The notes: generated by a model from the sequence alone, not told the origin. A DNA stretch of 64,000 bases from Bryoerythrophyllum caledonicum (GCA_963971425.1 OZ020514.1:13583218-13647217); one strand, 5' to 3'; positions 23,715 to 36,110 are shown, counted from the first letter of the stretch. Translations and numbers: made by a program.

Positions 23715-25778
23715 CTAGTCCTCATCGAGAATTCCACCTGAAGAGTGTTCTGGAGATGCTCGAGTGTTGCTCGGTGTGTTGACTTCATTAGCAACTTCTG
23801 TCTCTTCCTCCAGGATCACATTTATTGGCTTCACACTGGGATCGGCGGAAACCATGGGCTCGGCTCCAACATAGGCTATCGCTTGTGGCGGAGAACGAAG
23901 AGAAGACGGATTCGGATCCGATGTCAGCAAAGACTATTGGACATACGCCTCTCCAAACAAGGGGACCGTCTCTATAATAGTAGGGCCTTGAGATGATGGT
24001 CTTGCAGCTGCCTCAGGACTTGCACCTAAAATATGCTCTATCGGCTTGGATTGCGGTAGCAACATCTGTTCAAACCTTGCAAACATAGATGCGATCATCG
24101 CTTGCGTGTTCCGCTCCATGGCGGCTCTCTGCGCTGCTAGGAGCTCATCTTGGCGCTCTTCCTACCGTCTTGACAACTCTTGATTGAGCCTCTCTTGCTT
24201 CTCGACCTTCTTTAAGAGCATCTCGACCTTCAATGCCGTATCGGCTTGTGCAGTGGGAGGGGACGTAGATAGCGCGGGCGAGTTAACCATCACATGAGTT
24301 CGTTGGCGCTTGTGTCGGGGCGTTGGTGCAGAAGCCATCACTTCAACGTCATCGTCAGTATTTCCATCTGAGGAATCAGCCCTACTTTGCAAGCGATGGT
24401 TGGATGGACCAGCACCATCTGCAATCACACTGCACCGCCGAAGAGCAAGGTCTTCATAATCATTGGAACAAAATGCACCAGTATTTGTGCCTTCATTAAA
24501 GCGAGCAGAAGCAAAGTCTGATGGCTCAGCTACCGCAACATCTAAGCTCGTAACATCCACAGAAGGCTGCTCATCATCATCTTCCTCATCATCATCGTCG
24601 TCATCAACTCGTCTCTTGTCCTTATCCTTACCACGAGGGGGCTTAACAGGATATTTTGTCTCGTCAACTGGATAACCGTCGGCAACGAAATCTGCTTTGC
24701 ATAGAGACAAAGCCAACTTTGCCTTGCTTTTGTACCAATCACTCTCAGAAGTCTCGCAGATGCAGGCACACCCTAGAGATTCGATCTGCAAGGTACACCA
24801 GAGACACTGGCAATCAATTAAACTAACTCAAGCGACATATAATTGCATTCTATGAAACTACACTACTTGCAAATTCAGCTCGACTCGAGCTGAATATGCA
24901 AGTGCTTATCGATCATTAGTCTCGGGTTGCATATTCAGCTTGACTCGAGCTGAATATGCAACTCGGAACGAATGATCGATACGCACTTGCATATTCAGCT
25001 CAAGTTGAGCTGAATATGCAAACAAGAGAGCTCCGGAGAAATTCTTACCATAGATGCAATAAGAAACTTTGAGCCTCCAAAGGCAAAGAAGACTAAGTAC
25101 CCGGGTTTGCACCATTGTTTGAGTACTTGATAGTAGAACTCCATCGTGAACTCAGTAGTGTTCACATGATACTCCAACTCTTGTACTTGCGGACCTTGGT
25201 GTTTGCAACATGAAGCGAATAGACATACTCCTTTGTAACTTAGTTAGGGCGAGCTAACTGCTTACGGACTAGCCAAAGAAGTTCCACAGAATCTTTCGAC
25301 AACTTGTTGCCTATTGGCAGATCATCGAGCCGCTCATACTTACCAGGAATGTATGCGGAACTATATGTCACGTATTTGTCCGCAAACAGTAACTTCTCGG
25401 TTAGGGAGAAGACTTGCCTCTCCTCTGTCTTGGTCCGACAAACCCATAGCCAGACATCTGGGTCTGTCAGTCCAGGGCTGCCTCCAGTCTGCAATGCCTC
25501 CATGAAGTCCTTGAAGAATGGGTTAGCCACCGTTGATGATGGCTTCAAATCTTGCCCGGGAGCTAATCTGAAATCGATCAATCGAAGCCGAGGCTTTTCG
25601 CCGCTGGGATCCCATGTATTTTCGGGCCACACACCCAACGCATCATTGATGATGTTATACTTCCGGATGTTTGCAGACCCGGACGCTTCTTCAAAGTGTT
25701 GGCGCTTGTCTAAGAACAACTTAAACCAAGCTTTCGAGTACGGCGATAGCTCCTCTGCAGACTTATTCTTGCTCCAAA
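23715..25778 (-). pseudogene. Long gene of unknown function, copy 1, C-terminal part
   Basis: Continues the exon cut by the CACTA element at 25779. The frame to 25240 contains WSKNKSAEELSPYSKAWFKL and LIDFRLAPGQDLKP. After TAA at 25240-25242 and a frameshift it continues to about 25050 (EFTMEFYYQVLKQWCKPG), ends at a GT donor, passes an intron with three palindromes, and resumes at 24788. The last part (24788-23715) has an acidic, K/R-rich linker and a coiled-coil-like tail (MERNTQAMIASMFARFEQ). TAG codons at 24162-24164 and about 23931 interrupt at positions where glutamine would fit. The protein is homologous to copy 2 at 44978-43067. I do not recognise a known domain; the gene is a candidate for the mobility protein because it is conserved in both copies. 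Confidence 0.6.
24867..25021. repeat. Three palindromes at exactly 60-bp spacing, spacers inverted
   Basis: Palindromes start at 24867, 24927 and 24987, each about 35 bp (TTGCATATTCAGCT ... AGCTGAATATGCAA). The two 25-base spacers are reverse complements of each other at 20 of 25 positions (shared block AATGATCGATA). The whole 155 bp is therefore a palindrome of palindromes centred on the middle unit. It lies in an intron of the long gene; copy 2 has three units in the matching intron. Confidence 0.85.
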
Positions 25779-25808
25779 CACTACTAGGAAAACAGTGGAA
25801 ATATGACT

Positions 25809-26600
25809 GGGTTTTATGACTACCAAATGTCATATGACTGGTTGATGACTACTACCAATTTTAGTCCTCAAGCCAGTCATAACGGACAAGTCAGATTCTG
25901 TAGTCAGATCTGCGAGCACGCGCTCCCACAGGCGCGTTCCCCAAAGATTTTTGGGACCTCGATTCTGGGCAGCCTGATAAATGTGACTACTGTTAGTCAT
26001 ATGTATGTGGCTAAGATTAGTCAGAACCATCTACGTATATTTAGTCAGCGTATTCAACTCCATGACTATTAATAGTCATATATGTATACATGTATACGAC
26101 TAAGGATAGTCAGCACCATCTGACTACATTTAGTCAGCTTTGTCAAGTACATGACTAAAATGCTGGAATGTAATGATGTCATAATATGACCACCAGTAGT
26201 TGGATGGAATGGTTGTGATGACTAGAATTAGTCATTCTTTCGGTTTAGATATTGGTGAAGGTTTGTCAATCATTCACATCCGCTAGTTTGTGTTTGAGAT
26301 GTGATGACTGTGTATTCTAGTCTTGGATGATTGGACCTAGTCACATGTAACAACAAGCGACTGGTACCCAACTGATTCTCCGCGGATTTTAATTAAGAAA
26401 CTCCACTAGGAATAGTCATCAACTTGGTACATTTTACTGCAGTTTCTGGTCCCGGTTAGTTATCATTCCCATATACCTTATTGCATTGTATGACTACTTG
26501 TAGTCAGAAGTTCACATACATTTAAGTATCCGCCCAATGATATGACTGAATAAAAGCTTTATTTTCGGTCAAAATGCTAAATAGTCGTTGCTTTCAAAAA
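25809..26600. promoter_or_regulatory. CACTA 1 subterminal TGACTA/TAGTCA repeats
   Basis: Many copies of TGACTA and TAGTCA occur, several as palindromic pairs with a short centre, for example near 26062, 26097 and 26217. A similar density appears at the other end (about 31400-31660) and scattered inside. CACTA elements carry such short subterminal repeats as binding sites for their second protein (TNPA in En/Spm), so these are probable transposition-protein sites. Confidence 0.7.
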
Positions 26601-26610
26601 TGCAAAAAAT

Positions 26611-27258
26611 CTAACTATGAATGGTCGTTGCTTTCAAAAATGTGACTACAGCAAATCTGGCCCCCTCGTAGTTAATCACCTTCTCAATACCAACCAACTG
26701 TTCTTTTTCACCGTCTGCAACACCCATGATTTCCACAACGTCCCCTTTGCTAAATTCAGAATGCGCTGAGGCTTCATCCTTCTGTCCACTTGTCTGCAAT
26801 TCCACGATCACTTGAAAATAATGGAATAAGGACTCCCACGAAAACTAATCATGCAGTTTAGAAAAGAACCAAGTGGGTAGTGTGACGACTTTCCTTACCT
26901 TTGATGTGCTCTTGTCCACCTGAGCCCCCACTTTGACTTCCTTGCTATCTTTTGCCACGACAATAGGGTTCCTTGATTTCTTTTGTTTGCCACCCTTTCC
27001 CCGTGTCTTCTTCTCCTCAACAATGGAGGATCCCTTCTCTGTCCTCACCTGATCCTGCAAATCAAGGGACTCCTCTCTCCTCTTGTAAACGCCGGCGGTA
27101 CCCTTCTTTGTCTGGGCTATTTCCGGCTCACCCCCGCTGATTTCGAGCTTCTGTACCTCGGTAATCCTCTTCCTCTTCTCACCAGCTAGACGATGCTTCG
27201 GCGGCGATGGCAAGGTGGTGTCCGCCTTGACTTCCTTGCCTTTGCTGACTTCTATCAT
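26611..27258 (-). pseudogene. Second gene of CACTA 1 (basic protein, spliced)
   Basis: Two minus-strand segments: 27258-26900, a lysine/glutamate-rich basic region (for example EEKKTRGKGGKQKK), and 26811-26611 (FSKGDVVEIMGVADGEKEQL, then EGARFAVVTFLK). A GTAAGG donor follows STSK and a TTTTCAAG acceptor precedes the second segment, so they probably splice. The second segment resembles a small beta-barrel of the KOW/Tudor kind, without certainty. The gene points away from the transposase, so the two may share the 27.3-28.5 kb region as a divergent promoter. It could be a TNPA-like DNA-binding partner; the family is not recognised. Confidence 0.45.
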
Positions 27259-27589
27259 CTACACATCGTCGCATTCTTCAGACTCCTGTTTACCTTAGAA
27301 TCAACTACTACAGTCACTAATGAAGGCACGTAGGATAAAGGGGGAATTTCTGACTAATTCTAGTCAGCTATGTAAAACAGGTGACTAACTTCAGTCATAA
27401 AATCCATAAGCCTCGTCTTCTCCGCACTCGGTGGACGAGGCTCGTCCTCTCCACACTGGGTGGACGAGGCTCCTGCAGCAATAGCAACAAGGCAGTTTTG
27501 TTAAATGGAGATTTCATCATTACATCAGATTACATCAGATCTAGTGTTTTCACACCAGCTTGCAACAAATCAGACTATATCCACAACTA

Positions 27590-28160
27590 ACCTAGACGGT
27601 TTCTCACTCTAATACTCTAGATTTGAGTAGGGTTTAGTAGATCAAGCTAGATCTACATCAGATCTAGTGTAATTAGGCCAGATCTACAATACCCACAACC
27701 CAATTTCACCACAAATGCTCTTCAAACATCAAGATCTATTCACACCTTCAAACCCTAACACAAACACACAATAGATAGTAGAAAAGTCTTGCTTTACTTC
27801 CTCAAACGTCCACAAAGTCCACATCCACACACACTCTAACCCTAGATCCACATAACACATCAATCATTCACTAGCTCTCTAACTCCAACCTACACACTCC
27901 AAGTTGCAATACCTCAAGAGAGAGAGAAAAAGAGAGAAGAGAAGAGAAGAGAGCCTCCAAGTCCTAGAGGGCGGCTCTCTACCCCCTCCAAACCCTAATA
28001 TGCCCTAATGGATGAAAGGTGTCCGGATAGATGACATCCATGTCCGGACAGTTTCATCCAAAATCTGGACAGTTCATCCAAAGTCCCGACTTGACAGTTT
28101 CATTCACTGTCAGTCCGGACAGTCTCATCCACTGTCCAGATTCATCCACTGGTTAATTTT
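27590..28160. other. Leader-like region with GA-rich tract and TGTCCGGACA words
   Basis: Contains AAACCCTAA words, a GA-rich microsatellite (about 27915-27955) and a cluster of TGTCCGGACA-like palindromic words (28020-28140). No supported gene. It lies between the two divergent genes of CACTA 1 and may hold their promoters, or may be captured host leader DNA. Confidence 0.4.
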
Positions 28161-28510
28161 TACCAATAAAACTACTTAGTAACTCAAAAAATTACTACCT
28201 AGAGCTTACAATAAGCCTAAATCTCCGGTTAACAAGTTTCATCCGGTACTTTCTCCACTTTGTTGTCTTCTTCCATCTACACGTCCTCTATTCCCTCAGG
28301 CTCATGTTCTCCCTCCTGAAAATTGAAAACAACAATCGTCAGTCATGGCAACTAAACAAAGTGAACAGGGAACTTTTTGACTAATTCGAGTTTGAAATGT
28401 TAAGTACATAACTAGCTTTAGTCATACGTTCAGTGACTCATGACTAACTTCATCTACCTTCGTTTTGTCACCCCCGCTGTCACTTCTAGATTCCTTATCC
28501 ACGTTCTCTG

Positions 28511-30120
28511 ATGAACTTTCTAATGCTGGTCCTCCTCATCCCTGGAAAAGAAAGCGTCACATCGGAAAATATAGATGTGTACTTGGCCCCACTTATTGAA
28601 GAGCTGCAGCAACTCTGGCATGGTGTGAATGCTGTTGATGTCTCTGATGACAGTCAAAACAAGAATTTCATCCTCAAAGCGATATTGATGAGGTGCATTC
28701 ACGATTATCCTGCATATGGTCTTGTCTCTGGGCAGGTGACAAAGGGTTGTAGAGGATGTATTGAATGTGGCCCGAATGTTAGTACTCGTTGATCAGCCGC
28801 ACTAGGGAAAAATGTATATTTGGGACATCGGAGATATCTAGAAAGGAATCACCCGTATCGACGACTCCGAAGAGCATTTGATGGTACGGAGGAAATTAGA
28901 GCTCCTCCTTGCTCTCTAACTAGTTGAGATATTGTGCGCCACGCTAAAGCGAGGAAAAATGGCTAAATACACCTAATGAGATCAGAGAAGGGGGGGAGAA
29001 TGATCGAGTGCATGAAACTGGAGTGAAGAGGTTGTCAGCCCCGTACAGTCTTCCATATTGGCAAGTTAGTCTATCATATCAAATGAAGACCTTACTATTT
29101 GTTCCCCTGCTCTTGTGTTATTATGTGACTACAGAAGTAACGTATTTGAGTATATGTTTATGATTCTGCACTCAGCACATGACTAGGTAGTGACTGAGGA
29201 AGGATAACATGACTAGTTTTAGTAATGCAAACCAAATGTACAACTAGGTATTGACTGAGCAAGGCTGATATGACTATTTTTAGTCATGCAATCCGAATGT
29301 ACGACTACATGCCGTAGTCAGAGTGTTTGTAAATGTTCTAACACTCATCTTTTGCACATTCGGCAATGTCTCATGATCCGCCATGTGCTAGATCCAAAAC
29401 ACTGCGAAAAAAATTTGTGGGAAAACATCATGAAGACAATATGGGGATTGAAAGATACACTAAAGTCCGACTCGACCTTCAGGAGGCTAAGATACGTCTC
29501 AAACTCCACCCTCAACATGCTGGAAACGATACCATCATACTACCAGTTGCTCCTTACGTGCTGTCAAAGGTGGAGAAGGAAAAATTCATCAAAACTATCT
29601 GCAACGTAAAGACTCCCAGCAATTACGTGGGGCAGTTGTCCAAGAGGATAACCGTTGACAGAGACCTTTGTGGTCTTAAGTCACATGACTACAACATAAT
29701 GATGCAACAGATTCTTCCTTTATGTGTGCAAACACTTCTACCAAAGGAAGTTTGGGCAGCAATAATTCGGATGAGTGTTCCAGCGTTTTATGTGTGAAGT
29801 CTGTGGATCCTTCAACAATGGAAGACTTGATGGAAGAAACAACAGTCACTATGTGTATGATGGAGAAGGTCTTCCCACCGTCGTTTTTTGATGTCATGTC
29901 ACATCTGTCGATTCACTTAGTGCAACAATCAGACATTTGTGGTCCGGTCCACACGCGTTGGATGTACCCTGTGGAACGGTATCTGAAAACGTTGAAGGGC
30001 TACGTACGGCAACGAGCACAACCGGAGGGGTCGATGGCAAGAGGGTACGTCATGGAGGAGGCGCTTGGATTTTGTACTGAGTACATGCAAAATTGTACTA
30101 TGACATCACGTCGTGTGTAG
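28511..30120 (+). pseudogene. TNP2-type CACTA transposase, broken
   Basis: Motifs of the En/Spm TNP2 family occur in order: LLIPGKES and NIDVYLAPLIEELQQLW (28520-28620), DYPAYGLVSG, VYLGHRRYL, then (after a shift) CEKNLWENIMKTIWG, LSKVEKEKFIKTIC, GLKSHDYNIMMQQILP, and the DUF4218-type region FPPSFFDVMSHLSIHLVQQ and WMYPVERYLKTLKGYVR. The N-terminal part before LLIPG is missing, several stops occur (TGA after STR, TGA after LTS), and at least two frameshifts are needed. The transposase cuts at the CACTA ends. This copy cannot be active. Confidence 0.9.
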
Positions 30121-31660
30121 GACGACAAAGAGGAGCCCAATATGAATGACGAAGTGTTGTAAGGGAAGGGAGACGACGCATATTGTCGATGGAACTGCAA
30201 CAATGGATTCATGAGTTCGTGCTTAACAACGCCGAAATCCTTCAAGATTACAGAGAGTATGTACCCAAGCAATATAATTCTTACATGGTAATATATGATT
30301 AAAAAGCACTACGTGTGGTCATCATTTTAGATTTAAGGACTAGCTAATAGCAATAGACAGACGAAACAGCCAAGAAATAAAGGAAACGACTAAGTATAGT
30401 CAATTAACAGATGACTAACAGAGGTGATGAGGTTCTATTCTAACAATTTAGGAAAAATAGCGTACTCGAGGTGATGTGTATACTGCAGGCGGTATGCGAG
30501 TGAAATGAGTCGACGCAAAGAGGCCAGATCAAAATTAGACCAAGTAGGAAACATACTATGATATGTAGTAGCATTGGTCTCAATAATCGTATTGACTACA
30601 CTCAGTCAATGATTCTACATGCACGACTAATACAAGTTACTCGTACGACATTACTGTCCATAGTGTCTAAGAGTAGTTTTTGAAGTGCAACAACAGGCTC
30701 AATCCACGTTGCTAATTCTTCATTGCCAACGTATACAATTGGAGTTGCCTTATAATTATCTTCAACGTCACTCATTGATTAAAGAACATGCATGTGCACT
30801 ACCTCAAATTAAAATTCAAGATTAGTCATCAAAGCAAATCTAAAACAATTATTGAGAAAAAATTCAGCATGGACGTGAAATGGGCACAAATTGAAAAAAA
30901 ATAAAAAACTGGTAAAAACTAGGGAGAGGTAGAGTAAACAAAAGTGCAAAGAATACATGAGGGGAAGAAGCGTTGTAGTCAAAACAAAATTATCATTTTC
31001 AAAAAGAGAAAAACAAAACATCACCGCAAAGTATATAAATGACAAGTACTTGAACAAGGAGCAAAGAGAACTGCAGTGATTGTAGACGGTGAAAAGGGTA
31101 ACTGGAAAAAATATCCACGACATCTGAATTGATAAAATGATATGAAAACGTAGGAAGAAAAATAGTTATGGAATGAATAAATATTAAAAAAAGGCACAGG
31201 CTAGTTTGTTTTTGAAAAGAAATTTAAAAAATACAATATAGAAAAGATTAAAACCTTAAAGGAACGAAATAAATTCCAAAAAAGAGTGTAAACTGAAGAA
31301 AGAAAAGTCTAATTGAAAGAATAGATCAAACATAAACAAAAGTATATAAATTTGAATTAAAACCAAAAAGGCTCCACTCTACAACCCTCTCACAATTGGC
31401 TGCCCAAAAGCATAGTCAAATAACAACTATATACAGACATATTGTTGCCCAAAACGGTAGTCACATAACGACTAAATCTAGTCCTATGGCTGCCCAAGCA
31501 AAAAATAACAGGAAGAATACGTTCCCTATGGAGTTCCTATTGAGGTCCCGAGAAAATATGACTAGAATCATAGTCATGTGATGACTACAGCCATTTTAGT
31601 CATCAAAGTGGTCACTGATGACTGCATTCCAACCAAAAGGAGCTTGTAGTCATATGGCCG
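30121..31660. other. 3' part of CACTA 1 without further gene
   Basis: AT-rich with scattered TGACTA/TAGTCA words, dense again from 31400. No supported reading frame. Confidence 0.5.
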
Positions 31661-31691
31661 TAGTCATATTTCCACTGTTTTCCTAGTAGTG

Positions 31692-32796
31692 AAAGTTGTC
31701 GTGCCTCAGTAAAGAATGCCTCACCGGGTTGATCGACAAGCACCCTCATGGTTGCGGATGAGACGTGATATTCACGCTTAAAATGCTTCCAGTTTCCAAG
31801 AACAAAATTTTTGTTTGCATCAAAAAATGCAAGACTAGGCTTTAGTGTCTGCAACTCCCTACGGACGACGTTCTTCCTCTTGGGCCGCTCGATCCAATCC
31901 AAAGCCGTGTAGTTACCATCCAATACGCTGTTTGGTGTCTTGATGACCACCTTCGGGTACTGCAGTCGCCGTTTTGGTCCGTTGTGGTTCAAAATGTGGT
32001 TCAACAACTTCACATGATTTGCATCAGTGTGGCTACCGAGCCACTTGAAGAACTCTCGATTCATACCACAATCCTTCGTTGGCGTCAACTTCAGGTTGTC
32101 TTTGAATTTGCAAAGGAGGTTGGTGTCAACGTCAATCAAGTCCCTTTGAGCACTTGCGGCCATCACATCTCGCCAAAGATTGAAAGTAGAATCAGGCGAC
32201 GTGATAATCTTGACCTCATTTGAGAGAGCGAGCTGAAGAACCTGACTAGATTTGCTAGCATACTGTTGGTTCTTCGCAACATCAATGCAGGCAAACCGAC
32301 GTTGAATGGCCTCAATGAACTCCTGCAGGAGGCGCAACGATTGTTTTAGTAAAAGTGAACAATTGGAGACAATGGTGTGCATATTCAGCTCCAGTCGAGG
32401 TGAATATGCATTCGCAAGGGTTTGCATATTCAGCTTGAGTCGAGCTGAATATGCAATCGCAATCAGGATTGCTTACCTTATACGCCTTGTCGTTGGCTCT
32501 TGGAGCTCCACGGCCATCCGGCGTATTCTTCTTTTGTGGTGGTGTTGGGCGACCTAGATTGGTCCATGATGATTGTGCGGACAGGATGTTGGTTGACCAC
32601 GTTGGCTTGAAGACGGACAAGTGATTGACTCGGTTGTAGAATGCCGAGATCTTACACAGCTTCTCTTTGTTATCGGACCATACGTCAAAGCACTTCCACA
32701 CGCGAAAGTGCCTCACTGTGGTCTCATCAATAGATTCATCTGCTATCATCGCTTCGGCGTTATGCAAAGCGTCTGCTTGATGGATTTATCGGGCAT
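31692..32796 (-). pseudogene. Long gene of unknown function, copy 1, middle part
   Basis: Exon 32327-31692 is fully open: FIEAIQRRFACIDVAKNQ, KIITSPDSTFNLWRDVM, REFFKWLGSHTD, LDWIERPKRKNVVRRELQ. The exon before it (32767-32476) has RHFRVWKCFDVWSDNKEKL and FKPTWSTNIL and ends with a GTAAGC donor. The intron between (about 32328-32475) holds two palindromes. The matching exons of copy 2 are 46446-45905 and about 45690-45342. Upstream the coding sequence meets CACTA 2 at 32796/36334; a deletion plus frameshift near 32770 has removed a segment still present in copy 2. Function unknown. Confidence 0.65.
32378..32456. repeat. Pair of palindromes in the middle intron of copy 1
   Basis: Units at 32378-32410 and 32422-32456, copy 1 arm type (TTGCATATTCAGCT ... 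AGCTGAATATGCAA), 12 bases apart. Copy 2 has exactly two palindromes in the homologous intron (45764 and 45859) with different arms. Confidence 0.85.
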
Positions 32797-33943
32797 CACT
32801 ACGGGAAATCGAGGCATCAATGACTAGCGATTTTAGTCATTGTTGAGTCATAGATGAGCTGTATTACTAGGGAATGACTAATTTTTTTTTTGTTCGGGCA
32901 TAGTAATAGTTTTGAGTAATAGATTTCTGTAGTCATTCTTTTTGCCACGTGGACTTCCCATCCATCTTCCTATGTGGCCCATCATCCTCGAACATTGATG
33001 AGTTGGCTATTGACGTGGATTTGAGTGTGACATGGAATTTATGGTGGATGATGATGTGGATTTTTGTGTGACGTGGAATTGAACGTGGCAGTTGACGTGG
33101 ATAATGACGTGGACAATGATGTGGACAATGATAGTTTTTTTGTGAATTGCCTAGTTATTGTTTAGTCATTGTGTAGTTTATGTTGAGTCATTATGTAGTG
33201 TTAGTTTAGTAATTTCTTAGCTAATGTGGTAGTAATAAATTGCCTATAATAAGATTGCAAGCACTAATTCTACTTCTATCCTAGTCATTATTCGGTTGCT
33301 GTGAGGTTTGTGTGTACTTATTCTGTAGCTATTTATGTATACTGCCTAGTCATTGTTTAGTCATCACGTAGTGTTATTTAGTAATTTCTCAGTTATTAAA
33401 CTGTTATGCTTGGTCATAATTTCAGAGATCTAATAGTTATTTTATTGAGAGTATATGGTTACCACAATTATGCAAATAACCCCTGTACAATTAGTTAACA
33501 CTTTTATAATACCATAAATAAAACCAAAGATGTCTTGATCATGAAATACTTTGAAATAAACAAAATGGTGACTAGAGCAATGACTACAAAAGCCCTCCAA
33601 ATACAAAACCCACTAAAATCTTCTACCGCTTCTTTACCGTAGGCCGTTGAAAATTGTTTTGGTGTTGAGGAATTAGTTCCAACAGTGGCCATTGCATAGC
33701 CCTCATCATTACTTCTTGCATTGTACTCACCATAGTGTCCATCAAGGAATTGGACGGTAATGCACCCCTAACTCCAGCCCCATCACCACGCCATTCAAAG
33801 GATTTATCCTCATCCTCTGCCATCGATAAATTACCAATCCATTAATGATGTTTAACTAACTAATTACTAAGATATGACTATCCGATCACCACACAGTAAC
33901 TAGACAATCACCATGCAATCACAATACAATTACAACACAAGCA

Positions 33944-34034
33944 CTGCACAATCACTACATAATCAATTTACAATCACTACACAATCACTACACAATCACT
34001 ACACAATCACTACACAATCACTACACAATCACTA
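33944..34034. repeat. 11-bp tandem repeat ACAATCACTAC
   Basis: Seven or so consecutive units, exact towards the 3' end of the block, preceded by decayed units from about 33890. Lies inside CACTA 2. Confidence 0.85.
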
Positions 34035-34925
34035 GGGCAAACAGATACGGTTCTTCAAGAGCAGTTTGGCTATTCATAAACTAGGTAGAGTTTCTGGCAA
34101 CTCACCTTCCATCTTCAAAAATTCCATCACCAAGAACCAAATTATTTCTACCAAATCACAATCGCTATTTTCCCCTCAATATCAATGCAACAAAGATGCG
34201 CATGAGATACAAACTTACTTGTTAACTAATTCAAAGCTGATCTTCCACTGCGGTTCAACTCCTTGCCTGCCGCCAGCTCCTACAGCGGCTTCTCCCAAGC
34301 CGCCGCAAAAGCTCTCACCGCGCCCTCACCTCCGCCTCCCCTCCCGCTCGTCCGTAATGCACCTCCGAAACCCACTTCTTCCAAATTCACCGCCTCGAGA
34401 ATTTGAGAGAGAACTATCTCAAATCCTATCTCATAACCGCCTTTGATTGTCCCCAAACTCAGGTGCTTCGGAAGCCAACAGATCGTTCCATTACCAACCC
34501 ACACAACCCTCACAGACCTTGCTTGAATCAAGGCAAACACGCACATACACGACCTCACCAAACCCACGCCCTCAGAGAAGCTTCGCCACCAACAACCACA
34601 TGCATACAACAGCGGACGCGAAGAGACAGAAAACTAGTGAAGGCCACAACGTCCACAGTTGATGCGATGGCAGATCCTGCAGGCAAGAGAAGCAACAACA
34701 TCAAGCAAGAGAAGCGACAACACCTTCCTCGTCACCGGCTGCACACTGCCGCCGTGAGCTTCATGGCCGAGCGGCGTTGGACCAACGCAAGGCCCCCTCG
34801 TAAACGCATACTCTAGAAGCGTGTTGGGAAATGCCACGAGCGTGATGGCTGAGTAGTGCATACCACAGCCTCCAGGAGCATTTGAGAAGAAGAAAACGCT
34901 GGTGGACAAGGTGGCGACTAAGTAG

Positions 34926-35541
34926 TGGTAGTCATTTTAATGTCAAAAAATCAGCCTAACAAAATTGCTCATAACTTTTGCATCACGACGAATTAGAAGA
35001 TTTACCGTATACCAATGGAATCTCTTTGAAAAAACACATAGGCTGGTCACCTCACTTGATAGAATTGATGCAAAATTGATAAAGATATGCCTCCTCAAAC
35101 TTTCAACCAAAACTCAAGAAATCTGCCCAAAAATATTCGCTGTAACTTTTTATTTAAGACGAATTTGAAGATGGGTAAGGTGTCAATGGAAGTGTCTTTT
35201 CAAATCAGTTAGATAGGCACCAAAAACTCTCAAATTGGACAAAAATTGCCCCCGAAATCATCATTTGAAAATCCAACCTTCAAAAAAACAGCCCAACATG
35301 GAAGGTTTGCTTTTGACATGTGGCGAGATTTGGGTGACTTGCAATGAAATGTGGCATATGATATTGTTACATAACCAACACTAAATGTCAATATGTTAAA
35401 ATGTAATAAGGGCAAAAGCTACATAAGTTGACAATTAGTGTTTAAATTGACATTTAATTTTGTTACATTAGTAGGGTAATTGATATTTAGAGTTTAAGTT
35501 TGTAAATAGTGTTGCGAACACTAATGAACATCATTAGTGTA
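34926..35541. mobile_element. Possible nested insertion flanked by a 15-bp direct repeat
   Basis: GTGGCGACTAAGTAG occurs just before 34926 and again at 35542-35556. The 616 bp between have no coding content and end in CATCATTAGTGTA. A target duplication of 8-11 bp inside the 15-bp repeat would fit a MULE or hAT-type insertion; clear terminal inverted repeats were not found, so a local duplication is the alternative. Confidence 0.4.
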
Positions 35542-35556
35542 GTGGCGACTAAGTAG

Positions 35557-36110
35557 ACATCCATCTACGTCAGCAACTTTCTAAAAAGTATCCTCAAGTT
35601 ATTTTTTAGTTATAAAATATATTACTGCACCAAGTAATATTTTAGTGACGCAGTGATTTGTGCCAAATGTATTACTAAGGAATTACTAGAATACAATCCA
35701 ATTCATCACCTATTTGCCACATCAGCAATGTCCAACAAAGTAGACATCCATCTACGTCAGCAACTTTCTAAAAAGTATCCTTGAGTTATTTTATAGTTAT
35801 AAAATATATCTCTATACCAAGTAATATTTTAGTGATGTAGTGATTTGTGCTGAATGTATTACTAAGGAATTACTGGAATACAATCCAAGTCATCACCTAT
35901 TTGCCACATCAGCAATGTCCAATAGAAGTAAACATCCATCTACTTCAGCAATTTTCTAAAAATACCCATGAGCTATTTTTGAGTTCTAACATATACTACT
36001 GTAGCTAGTTATTTTCTAGTGAGAGAGTAATTCTTTTCAAACGTATCACTAATGAATCACTAAGGCACAACCCTAGTCAGTCACCTTCTTGCCACGTCAA
36101 CACTACCGGA
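35557..36110. repeat. About 187-bp tandem repeat, three copies
   Basis: Units start at ACATCCATCTAC at 35557, 35744 and 35932 (periods 187 and 188). The third copy is more diverged. Lies in the subterminal region of CACTA 2. Confidence 0.9.

Larger units (their letters stand above)
25779..31691 (+). mobile_element. CACTA (En/Spm) transposon 1, inserted in copy 1 long gene
   Basis: The ends are 30-bp perfect inverted repeats beginning CACTACTAGGAAAACAGTGG (25779-25808 and 31662-31691), flanked by the 3-bp duplication AAA (25776-25778, 31692-31694). Length 5913 bp. Removing it with one AAA joins the exon in frame (EARQL to WSKNK), in agreement with copy 2. It encodes a TNP2-type transposase on the plus strand and a smaller gene on the minus strand, both damaged. 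Subterminal regions are dense in TGACTA/TAGTCA words. Confidence 0.95.

Noticed and set aside
24463-24675. Plus-strand serine-rich frame
   Set aside because: It is the complement of the Asp/Glu-rich linker of the minus-strand long gene, so a shadow frame.
26611-26811. KOW-domain host protein
   Set aside because: It lies inside the CACTA ends, splices to a basic exon and is best treated as the element's second gene; the KOW likeness is only suggestive.
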